A stretch of 64,000 bases of DNA from Mesobacillus subterraneus (GCF_020524355.2 NZ_CP129019.1:558001-622000), one strand, 5' to 3'; shown: positions 13,023-21,451, counted from the first letter of the stretch. Notes: generated from the sequence alone by a model not told the origin. Translations and numbers: made by a program.

Positions 13023-13440
13023 CTAAATTTTCAATATGATATCACTAATTTTTTCTTTTGGGATTGTTATGTGGTCTTCCTTTTTTGCATAGAAAGTATT
13101 ATGTTTACTAATGTGAATAAGTTCTCCTTGCTTAATCTCTTTATTGGTTGGCCTTAATTACAGATGTTGTCAACATAATCTTTAGTTCCTCTCTTTTAAT
13201 AAATTTTGATAAGTGCTTATTGATATTTCGTATTCTCAAATTAGCAAAAAAGTAATCAAAAAACTTAGGATTCAGTTTTTTTTTCTAGTTTCCTTAATGT
13301 TTTTATTTTCGGAATTATCAAATTACAATACGGTTCGTAAAAGGGGTTTCCTAATTGTGTAGGAGGATAGATGTTTTTTTACTTGCGGTGGTAGTTGATG
13401 AAATAACTGTTTATAAAGATTTAATTACCTCTCGGAACCA
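13023..13440 (-). pseudogene. Broken ORF upstream of the 133-aa gene
   Basis: No long frame exists here, but reading the minus strand and removing single bases from A runs joins coherent peptide pieces: YPPTQLGNPFYEP, IIPKIKTLRKLEKK, LNPKFFDYFFANL, KREELKIMLTTSVIKA, then KQGELIHISKHNTFYAKK and KEKISDIILKI before a TAG at 13025. At least three breaks read as one extra A. The product would be a basic protein of about 130-140 aa, family not recognised. It ends inside the SD of the 133-aa gene, so the two were an operon. Either a decayed gene or, as elsewhere in this window, insertion errors. Confidence 0.45.
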
Positions 13441-13479
13441 CTTGCTAAGTGATTACATTTTAATAATAATAAAAATACA

Positions 13480-13522
13480 AGGGAGAGGTGTAGTAGAATA
13501 CCTGACTAATAAATCTCTCCCT
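13480..13522 (-). terminator. Terminator of the 217-aa gene
   Basis: GGGAGAG (13481-13487) and CTCTCCC (13515-13521) pair across a loop, followed on the minus strand by an A/T tract. It lies just after the stop of the minus-strand 217-aa gene. Confidence 0.55.
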
Positions 13523-13546
13523 AATTGATTTTAATTACTACAATTT

Positions 13547-14200
13547 TCATCTCCAAGTTTTCACAGCCTTACGTTGCATTCTAATAAAGAGACTGGAATA
13601 ACTAAAATTTCTGGAGTTTACATTATGCTTCTTTGCTTCTTTAGTTAAAAATTCAGCCAAAACTTTCTTTTGTGTAATGATTCCTGACCACGAAGGAAAC
13701 CCATTTAGCTTATGAAAGGTATTCCTCATTTTTAGGATATCACCAGATTTTGCAATCATTCTTAACTCTTCTTTAACTGTATTAAAAGTATTATTGTTCA
13801 ATTTTATGCTGGTTTTTCCCTTCAAATTTTCAATTTGAAAGCCTACCAAGTCACTTAATTCAAAATTAATTGGTATCTTCCGAATATCATAGAATTTGTC
13901 CTGTTCCACACCTGCTGGAATTTGACCTTCAGTATGGACAATGAAAACAATATGTTCCCATCTAAGATACATAAATCTGGCATAGCCTTTTTTACGTATG
14001 GACAATCTTTGTTTTGGAGTTTTATTTGTTTGATAACGCTCTATCAGTTTCAAATCAATTGAACCCCATTTATCTCTTTTGCTATCTGGAAGATATGTTA
14101 AATGCCAAAAGTAATATTTGCATTTACTACTAACAAGGTTATTTAATTGTTGCAATAATGCCTGCCATGAATCTAATTCATATCTATACTTAATACTCAT
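13547..14200 (-). CDS. Basic 217-aa protein downstream of large RNA, unknown family
   Basis: ATG 14200 with SD GGGAGG (ten bases upstream) is preferred over the in-frame ATG at 14299, which lies against the 3' end of the structured region and has no SD. The protein starts MSIKYRYELDSWQALLQQL, contains WHLTYLP, a strongly basic stretch (KTPKQRLSIRKKGYARF), then FIVHTEGQIPAG, and ends with a K/R-rich helix (FIRMQRKAVKTWR). No known nuclease, helicase, reverse transcriptase or HTH motif is visible. The high basic charge and position 95 nt after the RNA suggest an RNA- or DNA-binding partner. Orientation is opposite to most island genes. I do not recognise the family. Confidence 0.72.
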   Translation of the reverse strand: MSIKYRYELDSWQALLQQLNNLVSSKCKYYFWHLTYLPDSKRDKWGSIDLKLIERYQTNKTPKQRLSIRKKGYARFMYLRWEHIVFIVHTEGQIPAGVEQDKFYDIRKIPINFELSDLVGFQIENLKGKTSIKLNNNTFNTVKEELRMIAKSGDILKMRNTFHKLNGFPSWSGIITQKKVLAEFLTKEAKKHNVNSRNFSYSSLFIRMQRKAVKTWR

Positions 14201-14295
14201 ATACAGTCCACCTCCCGATGGGAAAAAAATCATGAGTACGAGCTGCCAAGCCCAGAGATTGTTTTCTCTTGCCACAGAAAAAACATTATATCCCT

Positions 14296-15164
14296 TCATT
14301 CTCTCTTCTACACACGGTAATCCCTTTTGGTTTCGCTATTTGTATGACCGCCACAGTCACTAGCTCTACGACTCCCACTACCCTCGCAGGAACACAAATT
14401 TAATTATGTAGATGCTAATTACACATCAATCGCTCTATTTTATAGAACCTAATCGGGAAAGCTCTAATCCTCGCACTAAACTATTCTTCCATATATATTC
14501 TAGAAAAATTAGTTAGCCGTTCGGACCTGCCTTATTAGTTCCAAACCTACAACAAAAATACAGTGGAGGTTGCTCCAATATAGTTTGTGCCATTCTTTGA
14601 CGAATCACAGGGGAGAATATAGAAAACCCCTACCTACTAAATCTTCGGTTACACTATATCTTCAACGCGCTCAGGTCTTGCCTCTCTGTATTTTCTTACC
14701 GCTTTGCAATCGCCGACACAACTCGCTGCGTGCTTTAACCATCAACATGCTGATGGACCTTTACCGGGTTGAGCTATTCACCTTATCCATTACTGAATAT
14801 TAACCATCTTTGACAGCTAGGCTCCCCCTTGCGGCTCAATACTCACACCATTTCTAGTGCAGTACGAGGTGGATTCGTATCTTAAAGATACACACCAACT
14901 TTCGGAATGAAACACACGATTTCACATTGTTAAAATCGTATTTTGTCTAAGTCGCCCATATACCTTTTGAACTTCACAAAAAACTTTAAGTGGGTAGAAG
15001 CAGGTTTTTAACCCCACAGCCCCCGTTTCCACGACGCAGGCATGTCTCCATGCACGTCGCGAACCCGATATCATCTATGGTACCTCGCTGGCAACGAGTT
15101 TTCACGATGACATAGACAGACACATTATTGGCGGTAATGTTCTGCCCCATAAAAGAGAGAATGA
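14296..15164 (-). ncRNA. Candidate large structured RNA (~870 nt), unclassified
   Basis: This 870-nt gene-free stretch has the composition of structured RNA on the minus strand. Its ends pair: 15164-15153 and 14307-14296 are complementary over 12 nt, extendable inward by about five pairs including G-U. Inside are many hairpins: 15140-15122 (ACATTA/TAATGT), 15098-15084, 15060-15031 (GCATG-GAGA-CATGC with a GNRA loop), 14939-14916 (ACGATTT/AAATCGT), 14756-14739 (CCATCA/TGATGG), 14631-14610 (AGGGG/CCCCT). TTGAGC and GCTCAA near 14840 and 14770 can form a longer-range pair. No long ORF fills it. Size and closure recall large RNAs such as OLE, ROOL or GOLLD, but I cannot assign it. Confidence 0.62.
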
Positions 15165-15202
15165 TTAAGTATTGGAAAAGATTATTGATTGGCAGTCAAT
15201 AA

Positions 15203-15230
15203 TCTATATAAAAGAGTAATCAATTAACAA
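15203..15230 (-). promoter_or_regulatory. Putative promoter of the large RNA
   Basis: On the minus strand, TTGTTA (15230-15225) and TATAGA (15208-15203) are 16 bp apart, about 40 nt before the closing helix. A 10-bp inverted repeat (15179-15188 / 15196-15205) overlaps the -10 and could be an operator or the first RNA hairpin. Confidence 0.45.
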
Positions 15231-15623
15231 AGTTGTAAGTTGGTAGCTTGATGAGAATAGTTTTTATCAAGCTACTATGTTGGTTAATGTAGAATATTAA
15301 AATATGGCTATCTTAGAGGAAAAGTGAAAATATGTTGCTCTCGCATACTCTTTGCGTATGCAATAAAATCTAGCTCAAACGGCGCATGCCTCTATATTCC
15401 TCCTAGCGTATTGCCATATATTGATTTCTTACAACTGTTAAGATTATAAATGGTATTTAAAAAAAGGGGTAAAACTAGAATAAGTTATTCATCTTCTATG
15501 GTTTAACATATATGAAATAGTAAACTGAATTATTAGAGGACTATGAGATAGTGTTACATAGGATGAAAGAAGAGGAAAGAAAATATGACAGTAAGCTGAT
15601 GCCCACTGTCATTTATTAATAAT
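15231..15623. other. Gene-free stretch upstream of large RNA
   Basis: No convincing gene. It holds a 10-bp inverted repeat (15243-15252 / 15266-15275), a hairpin GCATAC/GTATGC near 15340-15360, and on the minus strand a five-codon ORF MRRLS (15387-15370) behind a strong SD (AGGAGG), which could be a leader peptide. Confidence 0.4.
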
Positions 15624-15881
15624 CTAAACTCGTATTTTATGGGCAGCAACTAGTGGTAAGTTTGTAACTGGTTTATCAGATACTATGAACGATTTTTTAA
15701 AGTTAGGATATTTATTAACAACTTCTTCGTATGTGCCACTATCATTTATAAATTCTCTTTTAAACATAAAACAATTGGCATGTTGAATTTGCAAATCGAA
15801 AGTGGCAGTATGTACTAAGTCTGTCCTTTTAAATGGTTTTAGACATACCACGCAATGTGGTTGAATTTTTTCCCTTTTCAT
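15624..15881 (-). CDS. Small zinc-ribbon-like protein, 85 aa
   Basis: ATG 15881 follows an excellent SD (GGGAGGAGG). The product has CVVC (10-13) and HANC (34-37), a CxxC...HxxC arrangement that could bind one zinc ion, in an otherwise short basic N-terminal half. The rest (EEVVNKYPNFKKSF) has no recognisable motif. It is transcribed away from the winged-helix gene, which starts about 410 bp to the right. Likely a small DNA- or protein-binding factor of the element; function unknown. Confidence 0.65.
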   Translation of the reverse strand: MKREKIQPHCVVCLKPFKRTDLVHTATFDLQIQHANCFMFKREFINDSGTYEEVVNKYPNFKKSFIVSDKPVTNLPLVAAHKIRV

Positions 15882-16292
15882 TGATTTCCTCCTCCCTTAA
15901 TTTAAACATACTATACTCCGTATTGTTTTGTTTGAAAAATAGAATAAATACATTTTTCTTTCACAATTTAAAAAGACACTCGATATTAATCCAACTTAAT
16001 AAGATGTTCTTAATTGATTCGGCGGCAAAAATAAGGAAAATCGTTTTTGTGAACGTATTTTGATATGTATATTAAATACTTGTATTTTGTTACTTGTATA
16101 TTTAGATAATAACCCCTTCCTTTTTAACATAGCACCCCACCTGTTTTTACTTTAACTGACCTTCAGTCTTTACATAGTTGCTGCTGAATATTACATCAGC
16201 CTCCCTTCAAATTTTTCATACTCATGAAGGATTCTTTAAAGAACTTTATAAATAATGGTTGTTCACTAAATTTCAAGAGAAGGGGAATTAAA
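15882..16292. other. AT-rich divergent intergenic region
   Basis: About 410 bp between two divergent small genes. No coding potential with an SD is seen. It presumably holds both promoters and perhaps a regulatory or replication region for the winged-helix protein, but I see no iterons. Confidence 0.35.
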
Positions 16293-16967
16293 ATGAGTTA
16301 TCCAGGTATTTTTAGCAAAGACTTCTTCATGGTTTACAAAGGGATGTTCCAAATCAACAGTTTAAAAAAGACAGATAAAATGGCGTACATTTATCTTAGT
16401 TCTATCTGTATTAATGGTTTGAACCATTCATATGCAAATTTAAAGGAATTAAGCCAGCTTTTCGGCATATCACGCCCAACCTTTAAGGTAGTTGTAAATC
16501 GGTTGGAAGAAGCCGAACTGGTAGAAAAAATAGGTCAAGGAAATAAGTTCTATATCATTAATAATGAAGACCTTAATTTGCGAGGTAACTTCTTTTTTAT
16601 GCACTATGCTGTTTTACGCACAGATAAAATTACACCGCGGCAGAAACTAATATATGCATATTTGTTAAGTAGGTCTGATAGAGAAAGTATGATTGCCGAG
16701 GTATCAATTAAGTCTATTGCCAAGAACTGTGCAATAAGAGATGACATCAACATAAGAGAAGATATCAACCAGTTAGTTTTAAAAGGATTAATTACAAAGA
16801 AATTGTTAAACAAAAAATATAAGGGCAGACTTCAATATGGAAAATACCAATATAAATGCTTACAATTGCCAAGCGCTATATTAGAAGAACAGAATAATAA
16901 TTCATCAGGAAGTATACAATCCGGCGCCATATTCGATTCAATAGATGACTTTTTTAAAAGCTTTTAG
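16293..16967 (+). CDS. Winged-helix DNA-binding protein (Rep-like)
   Basis: ATG 16293 with SD AGAAGGGG is preferred over ATG 16224, which lacks an SD. The 224-aa product starts MSYPGIFSKDFFMVYKGMFQ and carries a helix-turn-helix (LKELSQLFGISRPTFKVVVNRLEEAELV) around residues 50-80. A second winged-helix-like segment follows (KLIYAYLLSRSD...VSIKSIAKNCAI). Two winged helices with an acidic tail (DSIDDFFKSF) resemble replication initiators or DnaD-like proteins of Firmicute mobile elements. It lies directly before the excisionase/integrase block, so it may start replication of the excised circle or regulate excision. Assignment is tentative. Confidence 0.65.
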   Translation: MSYPGIFSKDFFMVYKGMFQINSLKKTDKMAYIYLSSICINGLNHSYANLKELSQLFGISRPTFKVVVNRLEEAELVEKIGQGNKFYIINNEDLNLRGNFFFMHYAVLRTDKITPRQKLIYAYLLSRSDRESMIAEVSIKSIAKNCAIRDDINIREDINQLVLKGLITKKLLNKKYKGRLQYGKYQYKCLQLPSAILEEQNNNSSGSIQSGAIFDSIDDFFKSF

Positions 16968-17161
16968 AACATTTTCATTAAATACTTTAATTTATTTGAG
17001 TATGCTGATGCATACTCTTTTTTATTCCCTCTTATAAAAATGGATATTTTAACAGATTTTCAAATAGAATTGGTCCATTTTTTAATTTAATTTTTTTCAA
17101 AGTAGAAAAAATTATTAAAGGATAAAAAAAATCGAAAATCTTATGTTTTTTAATTCTTAAA

Positions 17162-17188
17162 TTGTTATTTTAAATTCAACAATAACAA
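17162..17188. promoter_or_regulatory. Inverted repeat over SD of first excisionase gene
   Basis: TTGTTATT (17162-17169) and AATAACAA (17181-17188) are exact complements around an 11-bp spacer and touch the SD AAGGAG. A candidate operator or RNA hairpin controlling the excision/integration genes. Confidence 0.4.
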
Positions 17189-17201
17189 GGAGAGAACAAC
17201 A

Positions 17202-17384
17202 ATGAAAAACCTAGATGACTATTCTGATACTCTAACTCCTCAACAAATCAAACATATTTTGGGGATAGGACTCAGACAAACCTATGAATTAGTAAAAACC
17301 CAATCTTTTACTCAAATGCGAATCGGAACAGGCAACCTCTATTCTAAGGAGATATTCGTAAGCTGGCTTAAAGGTAGTCTATAA
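17202..17384 (+). CDS. Excisionase-like HTH protein, 60 aa (copy 1)
   Basis: A 60-aa protein with a MerR/excisionase-type helix-turn-helix: TPQQIKHILGIGLRQTYELV followed by a wing-like MRIGTGNLYSKEIFVSWLKG. Such proteins bend att DNA and direct excision (Xis) or act as small regulators. SD AAGGAG is 13 bases upstream of the ATG. It is paralogous to the next gene: both are 60 aa with the same order of start peptide, HTH, R-I-G and terminal W-L motif. It precedes the integrase gene, the usual xis position. Confidence 0.78.
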   Translation: MKNLDDYSDTLTPQQIKHILGIGLRQTYELVKTQSFTQMRIGTGNLYSKEIFVSWLKGSL

Positions 17385-17452
17385 GTTTGGGAATTCCTAA
17401 CTAAAAAGTCAATTTAATGATAAAACATATAAAAGAAAATGGAGGATTCAAA

Positions 17453-17635
17453 GTGAAGACACTAAACGAATACCCTGACATATTAAACGTCAAAGACATT
17501 AAGGAATATCTTAATATCTGTAATGATAAGGCTTATGAATTAGTCCACTCAGGTCAGTTCCATACTGTAAGAGTGGGAAAGAGAATACTAATTTACAAGA
17601 AGGTTTTTCAAGAATGGTTAGAAGGTATTGCTTAA
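17453..17635 (+). CDS. Excisionase-like HTH protein, 60 aa (copy 2)
   Basis: The start is GTG 17453, set by SD GGAGG seven bases upstream. The ATG at 17417 has no SD and would add 12 unmatched residues. The 60-aa product MKTLNEYPDILNVKDIKEYL aligns end to end with copy 1 and has the same HTH and VRVGKRILIYKKVFQEWLEG tail typical of excisionase-family proteins. It lies 45 bp before the integrase. Divergence between the two copies is high, so they probably bind different sites rather than being a fresh duplication. Confidence 0.78.
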   Translation: MKTLNEYPDILNVKDIKEYLNICNDKAYELVHSGQFHTVRVGKRILIYKKVFQEWLEGIA

Positions 17636-17680
17636 GTCGAATGATTGGATATGAATAATAAAATGTAGGGGGATTCTATA

Positions 17681-18859
17681 ATGAAAGGGTCAGTTAAAAA
17701 AGACAAAAGTAGCAAAAGTAAAAATTATTATTTTGTAGTTGATATTCCCGGCGCTGATGGGAAAAGGAGACAAAAGAAAAAAAGGGGCTTTAGTTCCAAG
17801 AGTGAAGCAGAAAAGGCACTTGCAGACTTTATATCAGAAGTTAACAAAGGAATCTATTTAGAACCATCAAATAATAATTACGGTGAATTCATAAGGACTG
17901 ACTGGTTAATGTCAAAAAAGAGACAACTTTCCAAAGTAACTTATGACAAGTATAAGTTAATTGTGGAAAAAAGGATAATTCCAGAGCTGGGAAATATAAA
18001 AATAAATAAAATTAAACCTCTTCACCTAGAACGGTTCATGAGTAATTTGTATCCTCTTAATGCAGCAAGGCAAGAGAGTAAAGATGAAGAAGTGGAACCA
18101 CTTGCATTAAAAAGTCAAATCGATATTTATAATGTTATTAAGCAATCCTTTCGAGATGCAGTAGAATGGAAGCTTATTAAACCAGATGAAAATCCTGCTA
18201 AATCTTTAAAAAGACCTAAAGATGAGAGGAAAAAGGAAATTACTGTCCTTGAAGAAGAAGAACTCCGGTTACTCCTAGACGAAGCAAAAAGTAGTAGTTA
18301 CTACCTTGCATTTCTACTAGCTGCAACAGGAGGATTAAGACAAAGTGAAAGTCTAGGGTTAAGGTGGAATAATGTTTCATTCAAAGATAATAGTGTCTTT
18401 ATAACAGAAACTCTGAGTCATGACGGTAAAAGAATTGGAAATAAAGTGAAAACTAAATCTTCTAGAAGAGTAGTGGAAATGCCTCAATATGTAATGGATG
18501 AACTTATGAAAAAGTTTGAGGAAATTCAAAATGATAAGAAAAAAAGTGGAGCTGACTATGTCGATAATAATTTGGTCATATGTACTTCATTAGGAAAACC
18601 GATAAATCCAAGGAATTTATTAAGAACATTATATAATATTTCACATAAAGCTGATTTGAAAAGAATTTCTTATCATTCATTACGTCATACTCATGCTACT
18701 CTTTTAATGAAAAAAGGAATTAGTCCAAAGCTTGTTCAGGAGAGGCTGGGACATTCAAACGTAAAAATTTTGCTTCAATTTTATTCTCATCTTCTTCCAT
18801 CTATGCAAAAGGAAACAATTGATGTCCTGGATAATATGTTATTCAAAAATAAGTCGTAG
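17681..18859 (+). CDS. Tyrosine recombinase/integrase of the island
   Basis: A 392-aa integrase of the Firmicute ICE/phage type. An N-terminal arm-binding domain (KNYYFVVDIPGADGKRRQKK) precedes a SAM-like core-binding domain (about 65-175) and a catalytic domain with R220 (GGLRQSESLGLRW), a lysine in KTKSSRR, H332-x-x-R335 (HSLRHTHATLL), H358 (LGHSN) and the nucleophile Y368 (FYSHLL). All catalytic residues are present, so the element is potentially mobile. Its target is the tRNA-Ala(GGC) 3' half. SD GGGGG precedes the ATG, and a terminator follows. It sits 2.8 kb from the right att site rather than adjacent, because the Panacea module lies between. Confidence 0.95.
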   Translation: MKGSVKKDKSSKSKNYYFVVDIPGADGKRRQKKKRGFSSKSEAEKALADFISEVNKGIYLEPSNNNYGEFIRTDWLMSKKRQLSKVTYDKYKLIVEKRIIPELGNIKINKIKPLHLERFMSNLYPLNAARQESKDEEVEPLALKSQIDIYNVIKQSFRDAVEWKLIKPDENPAKSLKRPKDERKKEITVLEEEELRLLLDEAKSSSYYLAFLLAATGGLRQSESLGLRWNNVSFKDNSVFITETLSHDGKRIGNKVKTKSSRRVVEMPQYVMDELMKKFEEIQNDKKKSGADYVDNNLVICTSLGKPINPRNLLRTLYNISHKADLKRISYHSLRHTHATLLMKKGISPKLVQERLGHSNVKILLQFYSHLLPSMQKETIDVLDNMLFKNKS

Positions 18860-18884
18860 AAAATTAAGAAATTACATTAAGAAA

Positions 18885-18916
18885 GAAATGGAAACGTATG
18901 TTTCCGTTTCTTTTTC
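18885..18916 (+). terminator. Terminator after integrase
   Basis: GAAATGGAAAC and GTTTCCGTTTC pair around GTAT and run into TTTTTC, just after the integrase stop. Confidence 0.8.
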
Positions 18917-18988
18917 AAAACTGATTAATCACAGGTGACAATTTCAATTTTATAATATAAAATGGAATTAAAGGGAGGAGGAGGAAAT

Positions 18989-19444
18989 ATGCCAAAAGTC
19001 GAGCATGTTGCTTCATATTTATTAAGCGTTAGCAACCCAGGAACCGAATGGTCAATTACTCCGCTGAAACTCCAAAAATTATTATATTATTGCCAAGGTT
19101 GGCACATGGCTTTTAATAAGGGTGAACCCTTATTCACTGAAAACCTAGAGGCTTGGGAACATGGACCAGTGAATCCGGATATTTACTTTAAATATAAACA
19201 TCATAGGTATTTAACAATACCGAAAGAACACTTTGAAAATAAAAACAGTAAGGGAAAGCCTATTATCAAACAAAGACAACTTGACATAATTAATACGGTT
19301 TGGGACACCTACGGGCAATTTGATGGTAAGTATCTAGAAGAACTTACTCATCAAGAAGAACCTTGGATAGTGACACCCAAAAATGCCGTCATTGATAAAA
19401 GAAAATTACTACAATTTTTCTCGCAATTGGCACAGAAGGCATAG
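18989..19444 (+). CDS. Panacea-domain (SocA/DUF4065) antitoxin-like protein
   Basis: ATG 18989 is set by SD GGGAGGAGGAGG. The in-frame ATG at 18962 lies before that SD. The 151-aa product has the full Panacea signature: TPLKLQKLLYYCQGWHMAF (24-42), EAWEHGPVNPDIY (54-66) and a C-terminal helical part. Panacea proteins are antitoxins that neutralise many unrelated toxins, and SocA is a proteolysis-adaptor antitoxin of the same fold. The next gene, 63 bp away in the same direction, encodes a 647-aa membrane protein and would be the candidate partner. A weak hairpin lies between them. The element-borne location fits an addiction or phage-defence role. Confidence 0.88.
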   Translation: MPKVEHVASYLLSVSNPGTEWSITPLKLQKLLYYCQGWHMAFNKGEPLFTENLEAWEHGPVNPDIYFKYKHHRYLTIPKEHFENKNSKGKPIIKQRQLDIINTVWDTYGQFDGKYLEELTHQEEPWIVTPKNAVIDKRKLLQFFSQLAQKA

Positions 19445-19454
19445 TGATAAAAAC

Positions 19455-19487
19455 AGGAAAGACGGGGGGTTCCTCGTCTCTTTCTTA
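19455..19487 (+). terminator. Hairpin between Panacea and membrane-protein genes
   Basis: GAAAGACG pairs imperfectly with CGTCTCTTTC, then T-rich sequence. It may attenuate read-through, lowering membrane-protein expression relative to the antitoxin. Confidence 0.45.
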
Positions 19488-19507
19488 TTTTAAAGGGGAA
19501 TTTCATA

Positions 19508-21451
19508 ATGCTTCAGTTCTTAAATAAAATAAAAAAACAAATAGAGAATTTGGAAATGAAAAAGCTTTTTTCTGTAGAGAATATTAGGGAGGTTAAACTC
19601 AGCTTAAGAAGATTTATATCTACAACCCATCTCTACTTTAAGTCGGAATTAAAGCAAAGGATATCAGATAATATACATCTAACTCTATTTGCAATTTATT
19701 TATTATTTATTTTTATCTACTTTCTAATGCCACCATTCACTAAACCAGCTCCTGAATGGACTTTCAATGTAGTAAAAAGTATATTTGCACCTTCCGGCTT
19801 TGCGGGGTTTGGTGATGTAACAATAAAGTACATTATTTCAACAACCACGAATTTATTAGTGACTTTACTATCAATTTTATCTGCTATGTATGTTTTTACT
19901 CATAGGGAACAAAAATCTATTTCTCCTTCGCTTTATAATGAAACAAAGAAAAATGGCTTAATGGTAATGGCTATAATTATTCTTGTTTTTACAATGATTA
20001 CGGGGCATACTCTTATCTCTAATATCGAATCTATTATGCAGCAGGAGGATTATGCAAATTTCCACCCTTTACATGGTACTAAAGTTCTGGTATTTAAATT
20101 TGCTATATGGGCTTTTGGCATCGGAATCGCCATCATATTTGTAATTGAATTAATAAAGTATCTATTTTCTTCGATGAATACCGATAAAATGTTAAGGAGT
20201 TCCATTCGGCAGGTAAGCGAATACATAGATGTATTAACTTCTTTCTATCGTACAAAAAGATTTGATGTACTCCTAAATGAGCGATATAAATCTATGCATC
20301 ATAATATAGAAAGTATTTTTCAATACCTTAAGTTTATTGCAGATAATAATATGAACAAAGATTTTGATGGAAATATAGAGTCATTTTCTAGGGTGATTGA
20401 TAAATTAAAAGAACCTAACAATATATTCGGAATCGATAATGTATCCAGTTATTTATTGAAAAGGGACAAGGAACAGTTCTTAGGTATTTATAATTCTTTG
20501 CTGAGGAATACATTATCCTTAACCTTACACACTTACAAGAACAATCACTTCAATAAAGGGAAGAAACTAACAGACCTTTATTTTTCAATGTTTTTAGCCG
20601 GTGAAGGTAGTCTTAAACAGCATTTTACGTTAAGTCTGAATGAATTTTTAGATTCGCTTGATACTTCAAACGAACGACAATTTAATCACTTTTTGGGTGG
20701 GTTGAGAAATTTACCAGTAGAAAGTACGTTAATCATCTATAAAAACCTTTTTCAAAAATTAATAATAAAGGGTAATTTAGGATTACTGACTACAGTTGTC
20801 TACGACTTTAAAGAGCATATTATTGATGGGGACGAACAGGCAAAGCCACCGTTAAATCCTATGTACAGAGCGATTACCGCCCAAAACAAAATAAACATGA
20901 AAAATAATGCACTAATAATTCTTTTACAATCATTAGTGAAGGCAATAGAAATTTCTCAATATGGAACAGCTGGTTTTTTAGTTAAGTATATGATTACAAA
21001 TTTTAATGGTGAGGATATAAATGAGGCATATAAAAACCTTAGGCAGAACCCATCTGTATTTACTTCCATCCTTGAATCCACTGAAGAAAGTTCAGTGAAA
21101 AAAGAGGAGAACGAAATTGGTTTGGTTGGTTTAAACAAAGAAACATTTGATTATTGTTGCAAAAAGATGCGGATTCTTCTCTATGGTCAACAGCAATATG
21201 CAATAAAAGAGAGGCTTTGGTTTACACATGAAATGGAGAAATCCAATAATATTGACATTCAAGCAGAGTTTAAAGGGTGTTCTTATTCAAACTATGTGAT
21301 TAAAAAAGTGAAATCGGCATCATCTAAATATGGAATGTTATTTTTTGATGATAAAGAAATAATGAAAAATATTTATCAAAAATTAAATATTGAACATCAT
21401 TACCTAGATGATGCTTCCCAATCTAAAAACGAACAACCCCAATATTTATAA
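19508..21451 (+). CDS. Membrane protein, 647 aa, putative Panacea partner
   Basis: Four hydrophobic segments near the N terminus (about 57-75, 107-130, 151-171, 193-219) are followed by a ~420-residue soluble, mostly helical region with no motif I recognise. The N-terminal 56 residues are basic and helical. SD AAAGGGG precedes the ATG. It follows the Panacea antitoxin gene and ends with a strong terminator at the island edge. Known Panacea-linked toxins include small membrane-damaging proteins, but this one is far larger, more like a sensor-effector. It could instead be an independent defence gene. The DUF2254-like look of the N terminus is weak. Confidence 0.7.
   Translation: MLQFLNKIKKQIENLEMKKLFSVENIREVKLSLRRFISTTHLYFKSELKQRISDNIHLTLFAIYLLFIFIYFLMPPFTKPAPEWTFNVVKSIFAPSGFAGFGDVTIKYIISTTTNLLVTLLSILSAMYVFTHREQKSISPSLYNETKKNGLMVMAIIILVFTMITGHTLISNIESIMQQEDYANFHPLHGTKVLVFKFAIWAFGIGIAIIFVIELIKYLFSSMNTDKMLRSSIRQVSEYIDVLTSFYRTKRFDVLLNERYKSMHHNIESIFQYLKFIADNNMNKDFDGNIESFSRVIDKLKEPNNIFGIDNVSSYLLKRDKEQFLGIYNSLLRNTLSLTLHTYKNNHFNKGKKLTDLYFSMFLAGEGSLKQHFTLSLNEFLDSLDTSNERQFNHFLGGLRNLPVESTLIIYKNLFQKLIIKGNLGLLTTVVYDFKEHIIDGDEQAKPPLNPMYRAITAQNKINMKNNALIILLQSLVKAIEISQYGTAGFLVKYMITNFNGEDINEAYKNLRQNPSVFTSILESTEESSVKKEENEIGLVGLNKETFDYCCKKMRILLYGQQQYAIKERLWFTHEMEKSNNIDIQAEFKGCSYSNYVIKKVKSASSKYGMLFFDDKEIMKNIYQKLNIEHHYLDDASQSKNEQPQYL

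Noticed and set aside
14570..14803. Plus-strand 77-aa open frame in the RNA region
   Set aside because: Antisense to the structured region, no SD, and low-complexity peptide.
14296..15164. Group I or group II intron for the large RNA region
   Set aside because: AAGATATAGT (14662-14653) and a CACTA/TAGTG pair recall a group I P7, but no complete P/Q/R/S set, no splice-site context and no interrupted gene are seen; no group II domain V or reverse transcriptase is present.
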